From CALKWS01 sp035302405 (lineage in GTDB: Bacteria > Actinomycetota > Actinomycetes > Actinomycetales > Beutenbergiaceae), in contig DATGSR010000064.1 in NCBI GenBank assembly GCA_035302405.1, positions 1 through 64,000 of the forward strand: a stretch of 64,000 bases of DNA, written 5' to 3'. Each line of letters starts with the position of its first letter. Within the stretch, counting starts at the first letter, position 1. The notes below the pieces were generated by a model, which saw only the letters and a list, made by a program, of their open reading frames with translations, did not search any database and was not told the origin of the DNA. Of this stretch, positions 53,030 through 61,985 are shown piece after piece. The position numbers were made by a program, and so were the translations under genes.

Positions 53030-55144
53030 CTAGGATCTCACGGTGGGGTCCGAGGAGGGCGGGTTCAGCGCCTCGTGAATCGCCGTCGCCAGCGCAGGTC
53101 CGATACCCGGCACGGTCTGGATCTCCTCCACGCTCGCCCGGCGCATGGCTTTGACCGAACCGAACTTCTCCAGCAGCGCCCGCTGCCGCGCCGGGCCCAG
53201 TCCGGGGATGTCGTCGAGCACGGAACGGGTCATCGCCTTGCTGCGTCGGGTGCGGTGGTGGGCGATCGCGAATCGGTGCGCTTCATCCCGGATGCGTTGC
53301 AGCAGGAAGAGGGCGTCGGACGTGCGCGGCAGCACCAGGGGGTAGTCGTCGCCGGGTAACCAGACCTCTTCCAGGCGTTTGGACAGGCCGACCACCGGCA
53401 CCTCGTCGACGCCGAGGTCATCCAACGCACGCGTGGCGGCCGCGACTTGTGGGGCACCTCCGTCGACGACCACCAGTTGGGGCGGATAGGCGAACCGTTG
53501 CCCGGCCGCCGGGCCGCTCGGCGCGTCGGCGCCAGGTGTAGTTTCGGCGGCGCTGGTGAGCGGCATGCTGCCAGATGGGGTCGGGGTTCCGTTCCCGCTT
53601 CGGCTCATCCCGCGCACCACGTCCCCGGTTGCTGCTGTTGCGACTTCTTTCTCGGGTTGGTCGGCGGACGTGGCCGGCGTGCCGGGGCTAGTGGTTGCCG
53701 CTGCGGCGTCGTCAGCCTCGGTGCCCGAGCCGCGCACGCCGGCCAGGTATCGGCGGAAGCGGCGGGTGAGCACCTCATACATGGCCTCGGTATCGTCACG
53801 GGCCCCGTCGCCGTCGGGACCGCGCACCACGAACCGGCGGTACTCGCTCTTGCGTGGCAGGCCGTCCTCGAACACGACCATCGAGGCCACCTGTTCGGTC
53901 CCCTGGGTGTGGGAGACGTCGTAGCACTCGATCCGAAGCGGTGAGGTCGGCAGATCCAGGTACTCCTGCAGTTCGGAGAGCGCTGCCGACCGTGCGGTCA
54001 GATCTCCGGCGCGACGGGTCTTATGCAGGGCCAGCGCCTGCTGGGCGTTGGCGTGGACCGTTTCGGCCAGGCGGCGCTTGTCCCCGCGTTTGGCCACTCG
54101 GACCTGCACCGCCGAGCCGCGCAGGCCCCGGAGCCAGCTCTGCACCTGATGCACGTTCTCCGGCTCCGCCGGCACGATCACTTCTCGGGGCACCGCCTCC
54201 GGGCCGGACGTCCCTCCGTATACCTGCTGCAAGAGGCGTTCCACCAGTTCCCCGTCGGACAGGTCCTCCACGCGCTCGGTGACCCAGCCCCGTTGCCCGC
54301 GGATGCGCCCGCCCCGTACGTGAAAGACCTGCACCGACGCCTCCAGTTCGTCGGCAGCCATGGCGAACACGTCGGCGTCGGTACCGTCGGGCAGGACCAC
54401 GGCATTCTTCTCCACCACCGTGCGCAAAGCCCCCAGGTCATCGCGCAACCGGGCGGCCCGTTCGTAGTCCTGTTCGGCGGCCGCTTCCTTCATCTGGTCT
54501 TCGAGGCGGCGCTCGAACTGGGCCGTGCGCCCGGCCATGAAGTCACAGAAGTCCTCGGCCAGCGCCCGGTGGTCCTCGGCGGAGATCCGGCCCACACATG
54601 GTGCTGAGCACTTGTCGATGTAACCCAGTAGGCAGGGCCGGCCAGCGGCCTGGGCACGTTTGAACACCCCTGCGGAACAGGACCGGATCGGGAACACCCG
54701 CAGCAGCAGATCCACGGTCTCCCGGATCGCCCAGGCGTGGGAGTAGGGGCCGAAGTAGCGGGTCCCGGGCCGTTTCGCACCCCGCATCACCTGCACCCGG
54801 GGGAACTCCTCCCCCATCGTGACCGCCAGGTACGGGTAGGACTTGTCGTCGCGATACTTGACGTTGAAACGGGGCTCGAATTCCTTGATCCAGGCGTACT
54901 CCAGCGCCAGGGACTCGACCTCGTTGTTCACCACCGTCCAGTCCACCGAGGCCGCGGTGGTGAGCATCTGCTGCGTGCGTTGGTGCAGCCCTGCGGGGTT
55001 GCCGAAGTAGGAGGACAGCCGGGCGCGCAGGTTCTTGGCCTTGCCCACGTAGATCACGCGGCCGTGAGCGTCCAGAAAGCGGTAGACGCCGGGTGATTCC
55101 GGGATCTCCCCCGGTTTAGGGCGGTAGGTCGAAGGGTCAGCCAC
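53030..55144 (-). CDS. uvrC: Excinuclease ABC subunit C
   Basis: Dual-incision nuclease of nucleotide excision repair. The GIY-YIG domain (PESPGVYRFLDAHGRVIYVGK, about 15), the UVR motif (EDQMKEAAAEQDYERAARLRD), the RNase H-like core (LVVVDGGAPQVAAATRAL) and a tandem HhH (IPGLGPARQRALLEKFGSV) are in order. A low-complexity insertion of about 95 residues rich in Ala, Thr and Gly sits inside the catalytic half at about 455-550. GTG 55144 follows TAGGGT by 6 nt. Confidence 0.96.
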   Translation of the reverse strand: MADPSTYRPKPGEIPESPGVYRFLDAHGRVIYVGKAKNLRARLSSYFGNPAGLHQRTQQMLTTAASVDWTVVNNEVESLALEYAWIKEFEPRFNVKYRDDKSYPYLAVTMGEEFPRVQVMRGAKRPGTRYFGPYSHAWAIRETVDLLLRVFPIRSCSAGVFKRAQAAGRPCLLGYIDKCSAPCVGRISAEDHRALAEDFCDFMAGRTAQFERRLEDQMKEAAAEQDYERAARLRDDLGALRTVVEKNAVVLPDGTDADVFAMAADELEASVQVFHVRGGRIRGQRGWVTERVEDLSDGELVERLLQQVYGGTSGPEAVPREVIVPAEPENVHQVQSWLRGLRGSAVQVRVAKRGDKRRLAETVHANAQQALALHKTRRAGDLTARSAALSELQEYLDLPTSPLRIECYDVSHTQGTEQVASMVVFEDGLPRKSEYRRFVVRGPDGDGARDDTEAMYEVLTRRFRRYLAGVRGSGTEADDAAAATTSPGTPATSADQPEKEVATAATGDVVRGMSRSGNGTPTPSGSMPLTSAAETTPGADAPSGPAAGQRFAYPPQLVVVDGGAPQVAAATRALDDLGVDEVPVVGLSKRLEEVWLPGDDYPLVLPRTSDALFLLQRIRDEAHRFAIAHHRTRRSKAMTRSVLDDIPGLGPARQRALLEKFGSVKAMRRASVEEIQTVPGIGPALATAIHEALNPPSSDPTVRS

Positions 55145-55150
55145 ATCTCC

Positions 55151-55156
55151 ACCCTA
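55151..55156 (-). promoter_or_regulatory. -10 box TAGGGT for uvrC
   Basis: TANNNT element 6 nt upstream of the GTG. The spacer GGAGAT could also act as a ribosome site if transcription started further up. Confidence 0.5.
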
Positions 55157-55202
55157 AGTCGGCTCACGTGCGGAGATCGGACCACTACACAGTCGGCAGC
55201 GG

Positions 55203-55339
55203 GGCGGGCTCGGGAAACAAAGGCGGGCGAGTTCGAGAAACACAAGGCGGGAAGCCTGGCGTCCCACAGCAGGTGGAAAGCCTGACGCACAGCCGGTGGT
55301 AAGCCTGGCGTCCCACAGCAGGTGGGAGGCCTGGCGCAG
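55203..55339. repeat. Two families of short tandem repeats between uvrA and uvrC
   Basis: GGCGGGC...GAAACA units occur at 55203 and 55222. Then AAGCCTGGCGTCCCACAGCAGGTGG-type units of 23-26 bp occur at 55252, 55277 and 55300, with a partial copy at 55326. They fill the gap between the uvrA stop and the uvrC promoter. Confidence 0.8.
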
Positions 55340-55396
55340 AGCGCCCGAGCAGAGCACGGATAGGGGCGCCGGGTTAGCCCCCCTTGCGGTCTCGAC

Positions 55397-58348
55397 CTAG
55401 GCGCTCTTGCGGTCCCGGGTTCGGGCTTTGGCGGCCCGGCGCGCAGAGCGAGCCTTCGGCCGGGACGGCGGGGCCACCAACGTGATGGGCTTGGTCTCCG
55501 CGACCGCATCGGTACCGAGGATCTCGGCGATGAACCGGCCGGTGTGACTGGCCGGCTCCTGGGCCACCTGCTCCGGGGTGCCGGTGGCCACGACGGTGCC
55601 GCCTCCGATGCCGCCCTCTGGCCCCATGTCGATGATCCAGTCGGCGTTCTTGATCACGTCCAGGTTGTGCTCGATCACCACCACCGTGTTGCCCTTGTCG
55701 ACCAGGCCCTGCAACACCCGCATGAGTTTGCGGATGTCCTCGAAATGCAGTCCGGTGGTGGGTTCATCCAGCACGTATACGGTGCGCCCGGAGGAGCGTT
55801 TCTGCAGTTCGGAGGCGAGTTTGACGCGCTGCGCCTCACCGCCGGAGAGGGTCGGCGCCGGCTGGCCGAGCCGCACATACCCCAGGCCCACGTCCACGAG
55901 CGTTTTCAGGTGCCGGGAGATCGCCGGGACGGCGGCGAAGAAGTCCGCCGCCTCGGTGATCGGCATATCGAGCACTTCGGCCACGTTCCGACCCTTGTAG
56001 TGCACCTCGAGCGTTTCGCGGTTGTATCGCGCCCCCTGGCATACCTCGCACGGCACGTACACGTCCGGTAGGAAGTTCATCTCGATCTTCAACGTCCCGT
56101 CACCCGAGCACGCCTCGCACCGCCCGCCCTTGACGTTGAAGGAGAACCGCCCGGGGGTGTACCCGCGGACCTTGGCTTCCTGGGTTTCGGCGAAAAGTTT
56201 GCGCACGTGGTCCCACACGCCGGTGTAGGTGGCGGGGTTGGACCGCGGGGTGCGCCCGATCGGGCTCTGGTCCACGTGCACGACCTTGTCCAGCGGCTCG
56301 AGCCCGGAGACCCGTTTGTGCCTACCGGGTACCAACCGTGCACCATTGAGCTCGTTGGCGAGCACCTTGTACAGCACCGAATCAACCAGTGTGGACTTTC
56401 CGGATCCGGAGACGCCGGTGACCGCGATGAAGCATCCCAGCGGGAAGGACACCGTCACCGACCTCAGGTTGTTCTCCCGGGCGTTGTGGACGGTAATCTG
56501 CCGGTCGGGGTGGGGTCGGCGCCGTTGCGGGGGTACCGGCACCTGACGGCGGCCGGCGAGGTAGTCGGCGGTGATCGACTCGGTGTTGCCCACCAACTCC
56601 TGGTACGAGCCGGAGTGCACGATCTGACCGCCGAGTTCCCCCGCTCCGGGGCCGATGTCCACCACCCAGTCGGCGGTGCGAATCGTGTCCTCGTCATGCT
56701 CCACGACGATCAACGTGTTGCCCAGGTCACGCAGTCGGGTCAAGGTCTCGATTAGGCGCCGGTTATCCCGCTGGTGCAACCCGATGCTGGGCTCATCCAG
56801 CACGTACAGGACGCCGACCAGACCGGAGCCGATCTGGGTCGCCAGCCGGATCCGTTGCGCCTCGCCGCCGGAGAGGGTGGCCGCGGCCCGGGACATCGAC
56901 AGGTAGTCCAGCCCTACGTCGAGCAGGAACCCCATCCGGGCGTGGATCTCCTTGAGCACCTGCCCGGCGATCGCCGCTTCCCGGGGGCCCAGTTTCAGTT
57001 CGTCCAGGAAATCCTTGGCCTGGTCGATCGGCAGGTCGCATAGTTCGGCGATGGATTTACCACCGACGCGCACCGCGAGCACCTCGGGCTTGAGGCGCGC
57101 CCCGTTACACGCCGGGCAGGGCACCTCGCGCATGTATTCCTCGTACCGCTCCCTGGACCAGTCGGACTCGGTCTCGGAGTGCTTGCGCATGATGAAGGAG
57201 ATGACGCCCTCGAACCCGGTGGAGTAGGAACGTTCTCGGCCCCACCGGTTGCGGTAGCGCACGTGCACCTTGTGGTCCTTGCCGTTGAGCACCGCTTCCT
57301 TGGCGCGCTTGGGCAGCGCCCGCCACGGAGTGTCCATGGAGAAGCCGAGGTCTTCGGCGAGCGCGGTCATCACCCGTTCGAAGTAGGCGGAGTTCGCTCC
57401 GGCCCACGGCGCTACGGCGCCTTCGGCCAGGCTCAGGTCCTCATCGGGGATAACCAGGTCCGCGTCGACTTCCAGGCGAGTGCCGATCCCGGTGCACTCC
57501 GGGCATGCGCCGTAGGGGGCGTTGAAGGAGAACGTGCGCGGTTCGATCTCCTCCAAGGTGAGCTCGTGGTCATTCGGGCAGGCCCGGCGCTCGGAGAAGC
57601 GGCGCACCCGGCCCGGGTCATCGGCGTCCAGGTCGACCAGATCGACCAGCACCAGACCGTCCGCCAACCGCAGCGCCGTCTCCACCGAATCGGTGAGGCG
57701 TTGGCGGATGTTCTCCCGGACCACCAGCCGGTCCACCACTACCTCGATGGTGTGCTTGATGTTCTTCTCCAACGCCGGCGGCTCCGCCAGCGGCACGGTC
57801 TCACCGTCAACACGCGCGCGGGCGAAACCCTGGGCGCCCAGATCCCGGAACAGGTCGGCGTACTCGCCCTTGCGGCCCCGTACGACGGGGGCGAGCACCT
57901 GGAAGCGGGTGCCCTCCGGCATCTGCTGGAGTTGATCCACGATCTGCTGCGGGGTCTGGGCGATGATGCGTTCATCACAGACCGGACAGTGCTGCACGCC
58001 GGTGCGGGCGTAGAGCAGACGCAGATAGTCGTACACCTCCGTGATGGTCCCGACAGTTGAGCGCGGGTTACGGTTCGTGGACTTCTGGTCGATCGATACC
58101 GCCGGCGACAAGCCCTCGATGAAGTCGACGTCGGGCTTGTCCATCTGCCCGAGGAACTGGCGGGCATAGGCGGATAACGACTCCACGTACCGGCGCTGCC
58201 CCTCGGCGAAGATCGTGTCGAACGCCAGGGAGGACTTGCCGGAACCCGATAGACCGGTGAAGACGATGAGCCGGTCACGGGGAAGATCGAGGTTGATGTT
58301 GCGCAGGTTGTGCTCCCGCGCACCACGGACGAGAAGGTGGTCGCTCAC
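55397..58348 (-). CDS. uvrA: Excinuclease ABC subunit A
   Basis: Damage-recognition ATPase of nucleotide excision repair. Two ABC modules are present: GLSGSGKSSLAFDTI at about 31 with LSGGEAQRIRLA near 490, and GVSGSGKSTLVDSVLY at about 640 with LSGGEAQRVKLA near 830. Zinc cysteines CPVCDERI, CPACNGARL and CEACSGDG are also present. GTG 58348 is chosen because it follows TAGCAT by 7 nt; the ATG at 58357 overlaps that box and would add three residues. A 45-residue basic tail extends the C-terminus. Confidence 0.97.
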   Translation of the reverse strand: MSDHLLVRGAREHNLRNINLDLPRDRLIVFTGLSGSGKSSLAFDTIFAEGQRRYVESLSAYARQFLGQMDKPDVDFIEGLSPAVSIDQKSTNRNPRSTVGTITEVYDYLRLLYARTGVQHCPVCDERIIAQTPQQIVDQLQQMPEGTRFQVLAPVVRGRKGEYADLFRDLGAQGFARARVDGETVPLAEPPALEKNIKHTIEVVVDRLVVRENIRQRLTDSVETALRLADGLVLVDLVDLDADDPGRVRRFSERRACPNDHELTLEEIEPRTFSFNAPYGACPECTGIGTRLEVDADLVIPDEDLSLAEGAVAPWAGANSAYFERVMTALAEDLGFSMDTPWRALPKRAKEAVLNGKDHKVHVRYRNRWGRERSYSTGFEGVISFIMRKHSETESDWSRERYEEYMREVPCPACNGARLKPEVLAVRVGGKSIAELCDLPIDQAKDFLDELKLGPREAAIAGQVLKEIHARMGFLLDVGLDYLSMSRAAATLSGGEAQRIRLATQIGSGLVGVLYVLDEPSIGLHQRDNRRLIETLTRLRDLGNTLIVVEHDEDTIRTADWVVDIGPGAGELGGQIVHSGSYQELVGNTESITADYLAGRRQVPVPPQRRRPHPDRQITVHNARENNLRSVTVSFPLGCFIAVTGVSGSGKSTLVDSVLYKVLANELNGARLVPGRHKRVSGLEPLDKVVHVDQSPIGRTPRSNPATYTGVWDHVRKLFAETQEAKVRGYTPGRFSFNVKGGRCEACSGDGTLKIEMNFLPDVYVPCEVCQGARYNRETLEVHYKGRNVAEVLDMPITEAADFFAAVPAISRHLKTLVDVGLGYVRLGQPAPTLSGGEAQRVKLASELQKRSSGRTVYVLDEPTTGLHFEDIRKLMRVLQGLVDKGNTVVVIEHNLDVIKNADWIIDMGPEGGIGGGTVVATGTPEQVAQEPASHTGRFIAEILGTDAVAETKPITLVAPPSRPKARSARRAAKARTRDRKSA

Positions 58349-58355
58349 GTCTGCC

Positions 58356-58361
58356 ATGCTA
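58356..58361 (-). promoter_or_regulatory. -10 box TAGCAT for uvrA
   Basis: TANNNT element 7 nt upstream of GTG 58348 and overlapping the alternative ATG at 58357. No SOS box was recognised nearby. Confidence 0.4.
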
Positions 58362-58498
58362 AACGCTGCGCACCGTCTCGTACAACCGTTCGACGGCGGA
58401 GGTGGTCGGAGTCATCGCGGCCTCACCCGCCTACCCCAGGCCGGTCGGTGCTAGCGCTTCCCGGCCGGCCCGCTGAGGCCCCCGGCTGGAACGAACGT

Positions 58499-58524
58499 GG
58501 CCCCGGCGCGCAGCAGCCGGGGCC
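58499..58524 (-). terminator. Terminator of aceA
   Basis: Perfect 9-bp stem GGCCCCGGC/GCCGGGGCC around an 8-nt loop, 18 nt past the aceA stop. Confidence 0.75.
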
Positions 58525-58541
58525 CGTCCAGGCGCGGGAGC

Positions 58542-60137
58542 CTAGTTGAACTGGTTCATCGTGTTGTCCTTACCGCCGGCCTTGAGAGCGGCGTCCCCGG
58601 CGAAGTACTCCTTGTGGTTATCTCCGATATCGCTGCCGGCCATGTTCTGGTGCTTGACCGTGGCGATCCCTTCACGGATCTCCCGGCGCTGTACGTCGCG
58701 CACGTAGGTGAGCATGCCCTCGGCACCGAAGTAACCCTTTGCGAGGTTGTCGGTCGAGAGCGCCGCAGTGTGGTAGGTCGGCAGGGTGATGAGGTGGTGG
58801 AAGATCCCGGCCCGGTCAGAACCGTCGCGCTGGAAGGTGCGGATCTTCTCATCGGCCAGCCGGGCAAGCTCGGTGTCGTCGTACTCGGCGCTCATCAGGT
58901 TGTCCCGGTCGTAGGCCGAGACGTCCTCGCCCTGATCAACCAGGAGATCGTAGGCCTGCTGCCGGAAGTTGAGCGTCCAGTTGAAGGACGGACTGTTGTT
59001 GTAGACGAGTTTGGCGTCGGGAACCTGTTCCCGGATCCGGTCCACCATGCCGGCGATCTGTGCCACGTGCGGCTTCTCGGTCTCGATCCACAGTAGATCC
59101 GCGCCGTTGCGCAGCGAGGTGATGCAGTCCAGCACCACGCGATCGGCGCCCGTGCCCTCGCGGAACTGGAAGAGATTGCTCGCCAGACGCTTGGGCCGCA
59201 GCAACTTGCCGTTGCGTTCGATGACTACATCCCCGTTCCCGAGATCGGCGCCGGAAATCTCCTCGACGTCCAGGAACGAGTTGTACTGATCGCCCAGGTC
59301 CCCAGGAGTGTTCGTCACGGCGATCTTCTGGGTCAGGCCGGCACCGAGGGAGTCGGTGCGGGCCACGATCACACCGTTATCGATGCCCAGTTCCAGGAAG
59401 GCGTAGCGGATCGCGTTGATCTTGGCGATGAAATCCTCGTGCGGGACGGTGACCTTGCCGTCCTGGTGGCCGCACTGTTTCTCGTCGGAGACCTGGTTCT
59501 CGATCTGCAGGGCGCAGGCTCCGGCCTCGATCATCTTCTTGGCCAGCAGGTAGGTCGCCTCCGGGTTTCCGAATCCGGCGTCGATGTCGGCGATGATCGG
59601 CACCACATGCGTTTCGAAGTTCTCGATGCGGGACTGGATGAAATCCACCGCGGTCTCGTCCCCGGCGGCCCGGGCCTCGTCGAGTTCGGTGAACAGCAGG
59701 TCGAGTTCCCGAGCATCGGCTTGGCGCAGGAAGGTGTAGATCTCTTCGATGAGCATCGGCACCGCGGTCTTCTCATGCATCGACTGATCCGGCAGCGGGC
59801 CGAACTCCGAACGCATGGCGGCCACCATCCAACCGGACAGGTACAGGTACCGCTTGTTGGTGTCCTTGAGGTGCTTCTTGATCGAGATCATCTTCTGCTG
59901 GCCGATGAACCCGTGCCAGACGCCCAGGGACTGGGTGTACAACGAAGGATCGGCGTCGTACTGCGCCATGTCGCGGCGCATGATGTCGGCGGTGTACCGG
60001 GCAATGTCCAGGCCGGTGCGGAACCGGTTCTGCGCCCGCATCCGGGCGACGTATTCAGGGTTGATCGAGTCCCAGCCGGACCCGTACCGCTCCTTGAGCG
60101 CCCGCACGGCCTCGATGTCGTCGTGGAACGTGGTCAT
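58542..60137 (-). CDS. aceA: Isocitrate lyase
   Basis: Cleaves isocitrate to glyoxylate and succinate, the first step of the glyoxylate shunt. The catalytic Cys222 lies in DEKQCGHQDGKVTVPHEDF, a KQCGH variant of the KKCGH motif. Length 531 and sequence style match the long Pseudomonas aeruginosa-type enzyme rather than the 428-residue mycobacterial Icl1. ATG 60137 follows AAGGGA by 5 nt; the open frame upstream is unconserved. Malate synthase is not in the window. Confidence 0.95.
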   Translation of the reverse strand: MTTFHDDIEAVRALKERYGSGWDSINPEYVARMRAQNRFRTGLDIARYTADIMRRDMAQYDADPSLYTQSLGVWHGFIGQQKMISIKKHLKDTNKRYLYLSGWMVAAMRSEFGPLPDQSMHEKTAVPMLIEEIYTFLRQADARELDLLFTELDEARAAGDETAVDFIQSRIENFETHVVPIIADIDAGFGNPEATYLLAKKMIEAGACALQIENQVSDEKQCGHQDGKVTVPHEDFIAKINAIRYAFLELGIDNGVIVARTDSLGAGLTQKIAVTNTPGDLGDQYNSFLDVEEISGADLGNGDVVIERNGKLLRPKRLASNLFQFREGTGADRVVLDCITSLRNGADLLWIETEKPHVAQIAGMVDRIREQVPDAKLVYNNSPSFNWTLNFRQQAYDLLVDQGEDVSAYDRDNLMSAEYDDTELARLADEKIRTFQRDGSDRAGIFHHLITLPTYHTAALSTDNLAKGYFGAEGMLTYVRDVQRREIREGIATVKHQNMAGSDIGDNHKEYFAGDAALKAGGKDNTMNQFN

Positions 60138-60476
60138 CTTGATCCCTTCGTCTGGCGCCGGCGAGCACCGTTGGCCGGTGCCCGCCAGCACGGAGTGTCT
60201 GGCTTGGATCTCTACCGTGTGGCAAGAATCACTGCCTGAGCACCACTGATCGTGTGAAAGATTGGCTGTTTTTATCGCCAGGAGAAGCCAGGGCGGCGCA
60301 TCACCAGATCTGGCTCGCCCACAGGGGAGGCAAAGGTCACGTCCCGCACGGCGCCCAAACTGGCACCCGTACCCGTACACGGCACCGATGGTCTCTGCGC
60401 AGCCTGCCCGGTTCGTTCACCAGTCCCGGCTCGCCGCGGCCTGCCCCGTCGTGGTTGGCAGGGCACAATGCTGCCC
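60138..60476. other. 339-bp divergent gap between aceA and the MBL gene
   Basis: It should hold both promoters. A CACAAT box lies 7 nt before ATG 60477. TAGAGAT near 60220 on the minus strand is a possible aceA -10. No clear operator was seen. Confidence 0.45.
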
Positions 60477-61160
60477 ATGAGTCGTATCCCTGCTTTTGTA
60501 CCGGGCCACGTGGAGCCGGGCGGGCCCAGCCTCGTGTGGCGGCTTGCCGAGGTCGAAATCCGCAAGGCGTCGGTCTCCGCTGAGGACAACAACGCCTACC
60601 TCTTCACCGATGGAGTTTCGGGATCCCGGTTACTGATCGATGCAGCCGACGACGCGGACCGCCTTCAGGGGTTCATCGCCGAACCGGAGCCCGCTGGCGA
60701 CTTGGTGGGGATCTGCACCACGCACCAGCACTGGGACCATCACCGGGCCTTACTCGCGCTGGCCGAACACACCCGCGCACCCACCTTCGCCGGAGCCGCA
60801 GACGCACCGGCGCTGCCCGTCGCCGTCGATCATCACCTGGAACACGGGGACGTGATCAACGTGGGTGCTCACCGCATCGACGTGATCGGTCTGCGCGGCC
60901 ACACCCCGGGCTCGGTGGCGCTGGCGTGGCAGGACGCCCACTCCGGTGTGGTGCACATCTTCAGCGGCGACAGCCTCTTCCCCGGAGGGGTGGGTAAGAC
61001 CAATAGCGCCGAGGAGTTCGCCTCCCTCATCGATGACGTGGAGAAGCGCATCTTCGACGTATTCGGCGATGACACGGTGATCTACCCCGGCCATGGGGAC
61101 AACACGACACTGGGTGCCGAACGGCCGCATCTGGACCAGTGGCGTGAACGCGGCTGGTGA
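60477..61160 (+). CDS. MBL fold metallo-hydrolase
   Basis: Binuclear metal hydrolase of the glyoxalase II-like group. The ligand motif THQHWDHH lies at about 81-88, with further ligands in GHTPGSV, SGDSLF and YPGHGDNTTLG. Compact size (227 residues) fits thioester hydrolases, but the substrate is unknown. ATG 60477 follows CACAAT by 7 nt; ATG 60468 is three codons upstream and overlaps that box. Confidence 0.88.
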   Translation: MSRIPAFVPGHVEPGGPSLVWRLAEVEIRKASVSAEDNNAYLFTDGVSGSRLLIDAADDADRLQGFIAEPEPAGDLVGICTTHQHWDHHRALLALAEHTRAPTFAGAADAPALPVAVDHHLEHGDVINVGAHRIDVIGLRGHTPGSVALAWQDAHSGVVHIFSGDSLFPGGVGKTNSAEEFASLIDDVEKRIFDVFGDDTVIYPGHGDNTTLGAERPHLDQWRERGW

Positions 61161-61161
61161 C

Positions 61162-61167
61162 TAGGGT
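61162..61167 (+). promoter_or_regulatory. -10 box TAGGGT for the YciI-like gene
   Basis: TANNNT element 6 nt upstream of ATG 61174, just past the MBL stop. Confidence 0.5.
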
Positions 61168-61173
61168 CGTCCC

Positions 61174-61467
61174 ATGACGATATTCGCGGTGGAGTACACC
61201 TACGATGTGCAGCGCACCTCGGCCCTGGATGAACTCCGCCCTCGCCACAGGGAATTCCTCAAGGATCTTCGGGACCGAGATGTGCTCCTCGCTTCGGGAC
61301 CGTGGTTGGACAACGCCACCCCCGGGGCGCTGTTGCTACTACATGCCGAGGACGACACCGCGGCGTCGCGGATGCTCGACGACGACCCGTTTCAACGCGC
61401 CAAGTTGATCACCCACCGCCGTATCCGGGCCTGGAAGCCGGTGTTCGGTCCGTTCAGCACCGACTGA
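61174..61467 (+). CDS. YciI family protein
   Basis: A small alpha/beta barrel-like protein of the YciI/YCII family. The conserved core is RPRHREFLKDLRDRDVLLASGPW (about 23-45) and the C-terminal DDDPFQRAKLITHRRIRAWKP contains the usual DPF motif. Function unknown; some members are dehydrochlorinase-like. It is 13 nt downstream of the MBL gene but seems to have its own promoter. Confidence 0.87.
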   Translation: MTIFAVEYTYDVQRTSALDELRPRHREFLKDLRDRDVLLASGPWLDNATPGALLLLHAEDDTAASRMLDDDPFQRAKLITHRRIRAWKPVFGPFSTD

Positions 61468-61985
61468 GCAACGTAGGCGTTCGGCGCCGATAATCAGCGG
61501 TACCAACCGCAGGGGCACCGACCGGCCCGCACGTCCTTCGGTCCGGAACCCGCGGGCTCACGTTTTCTATGGAACGTACGGGCCTGGTCGGTAACTGCCT
61601 GAGTCATCCTCAGCAGCAGTACGGTCACCGAACATACCGCCCGCACCCTGTTCCGCCAACCAACCATCTACGCAGGTCAACGGTTTTCGTGCAGGTCAGC
61701 AGGGGTAAGAAATCTTCATTCAAGCGGCGTGTCGTTCCTTGACCGCCGCCCGCAGAGATCTCCAGGCCGCTCGCGAGGACCGCGGTGAATACCCTACTCA
61801 GAGTGCATCCCGGCCCACCCTCGCCGGCGCTATGAGCCGTCGCCCGCGCGCCGCGCGGTCAGCTTGTCACGGCCGGTCAGCTTGTCACGGCGTGGAGCAG
61901 GCCACGATTCGCTGGAGTACGGCATCTCCGCAGTCCGCAACGCGGGCGCACCCGGGCCGCAACGCGGGCGCACCCGGGCGGACAC
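61468..61985. other. 518-bp gap between convergent genes
   Basis: No gene is supported. It contains a small hairpin CTGAG/CTCAG near 61600 and two pairs of direct repeats at its helicase-proximal end (listed separately). Confidence 0.55.
61857..61978. repeat. Two direct-repeat pairs (18 bp x 2 and 22 bp x 2) downstream of helY
   Basis: GGTCAGCTTGTCACGG occurs at 61857 and 61875. A 22-bp unit starting CCGCAACGCGGGCG is perfectly duplicated at 61935-61956 and 61957-61978, ending 7 bp short of the helicase stop codon at 61986. Confidence 0.85.
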
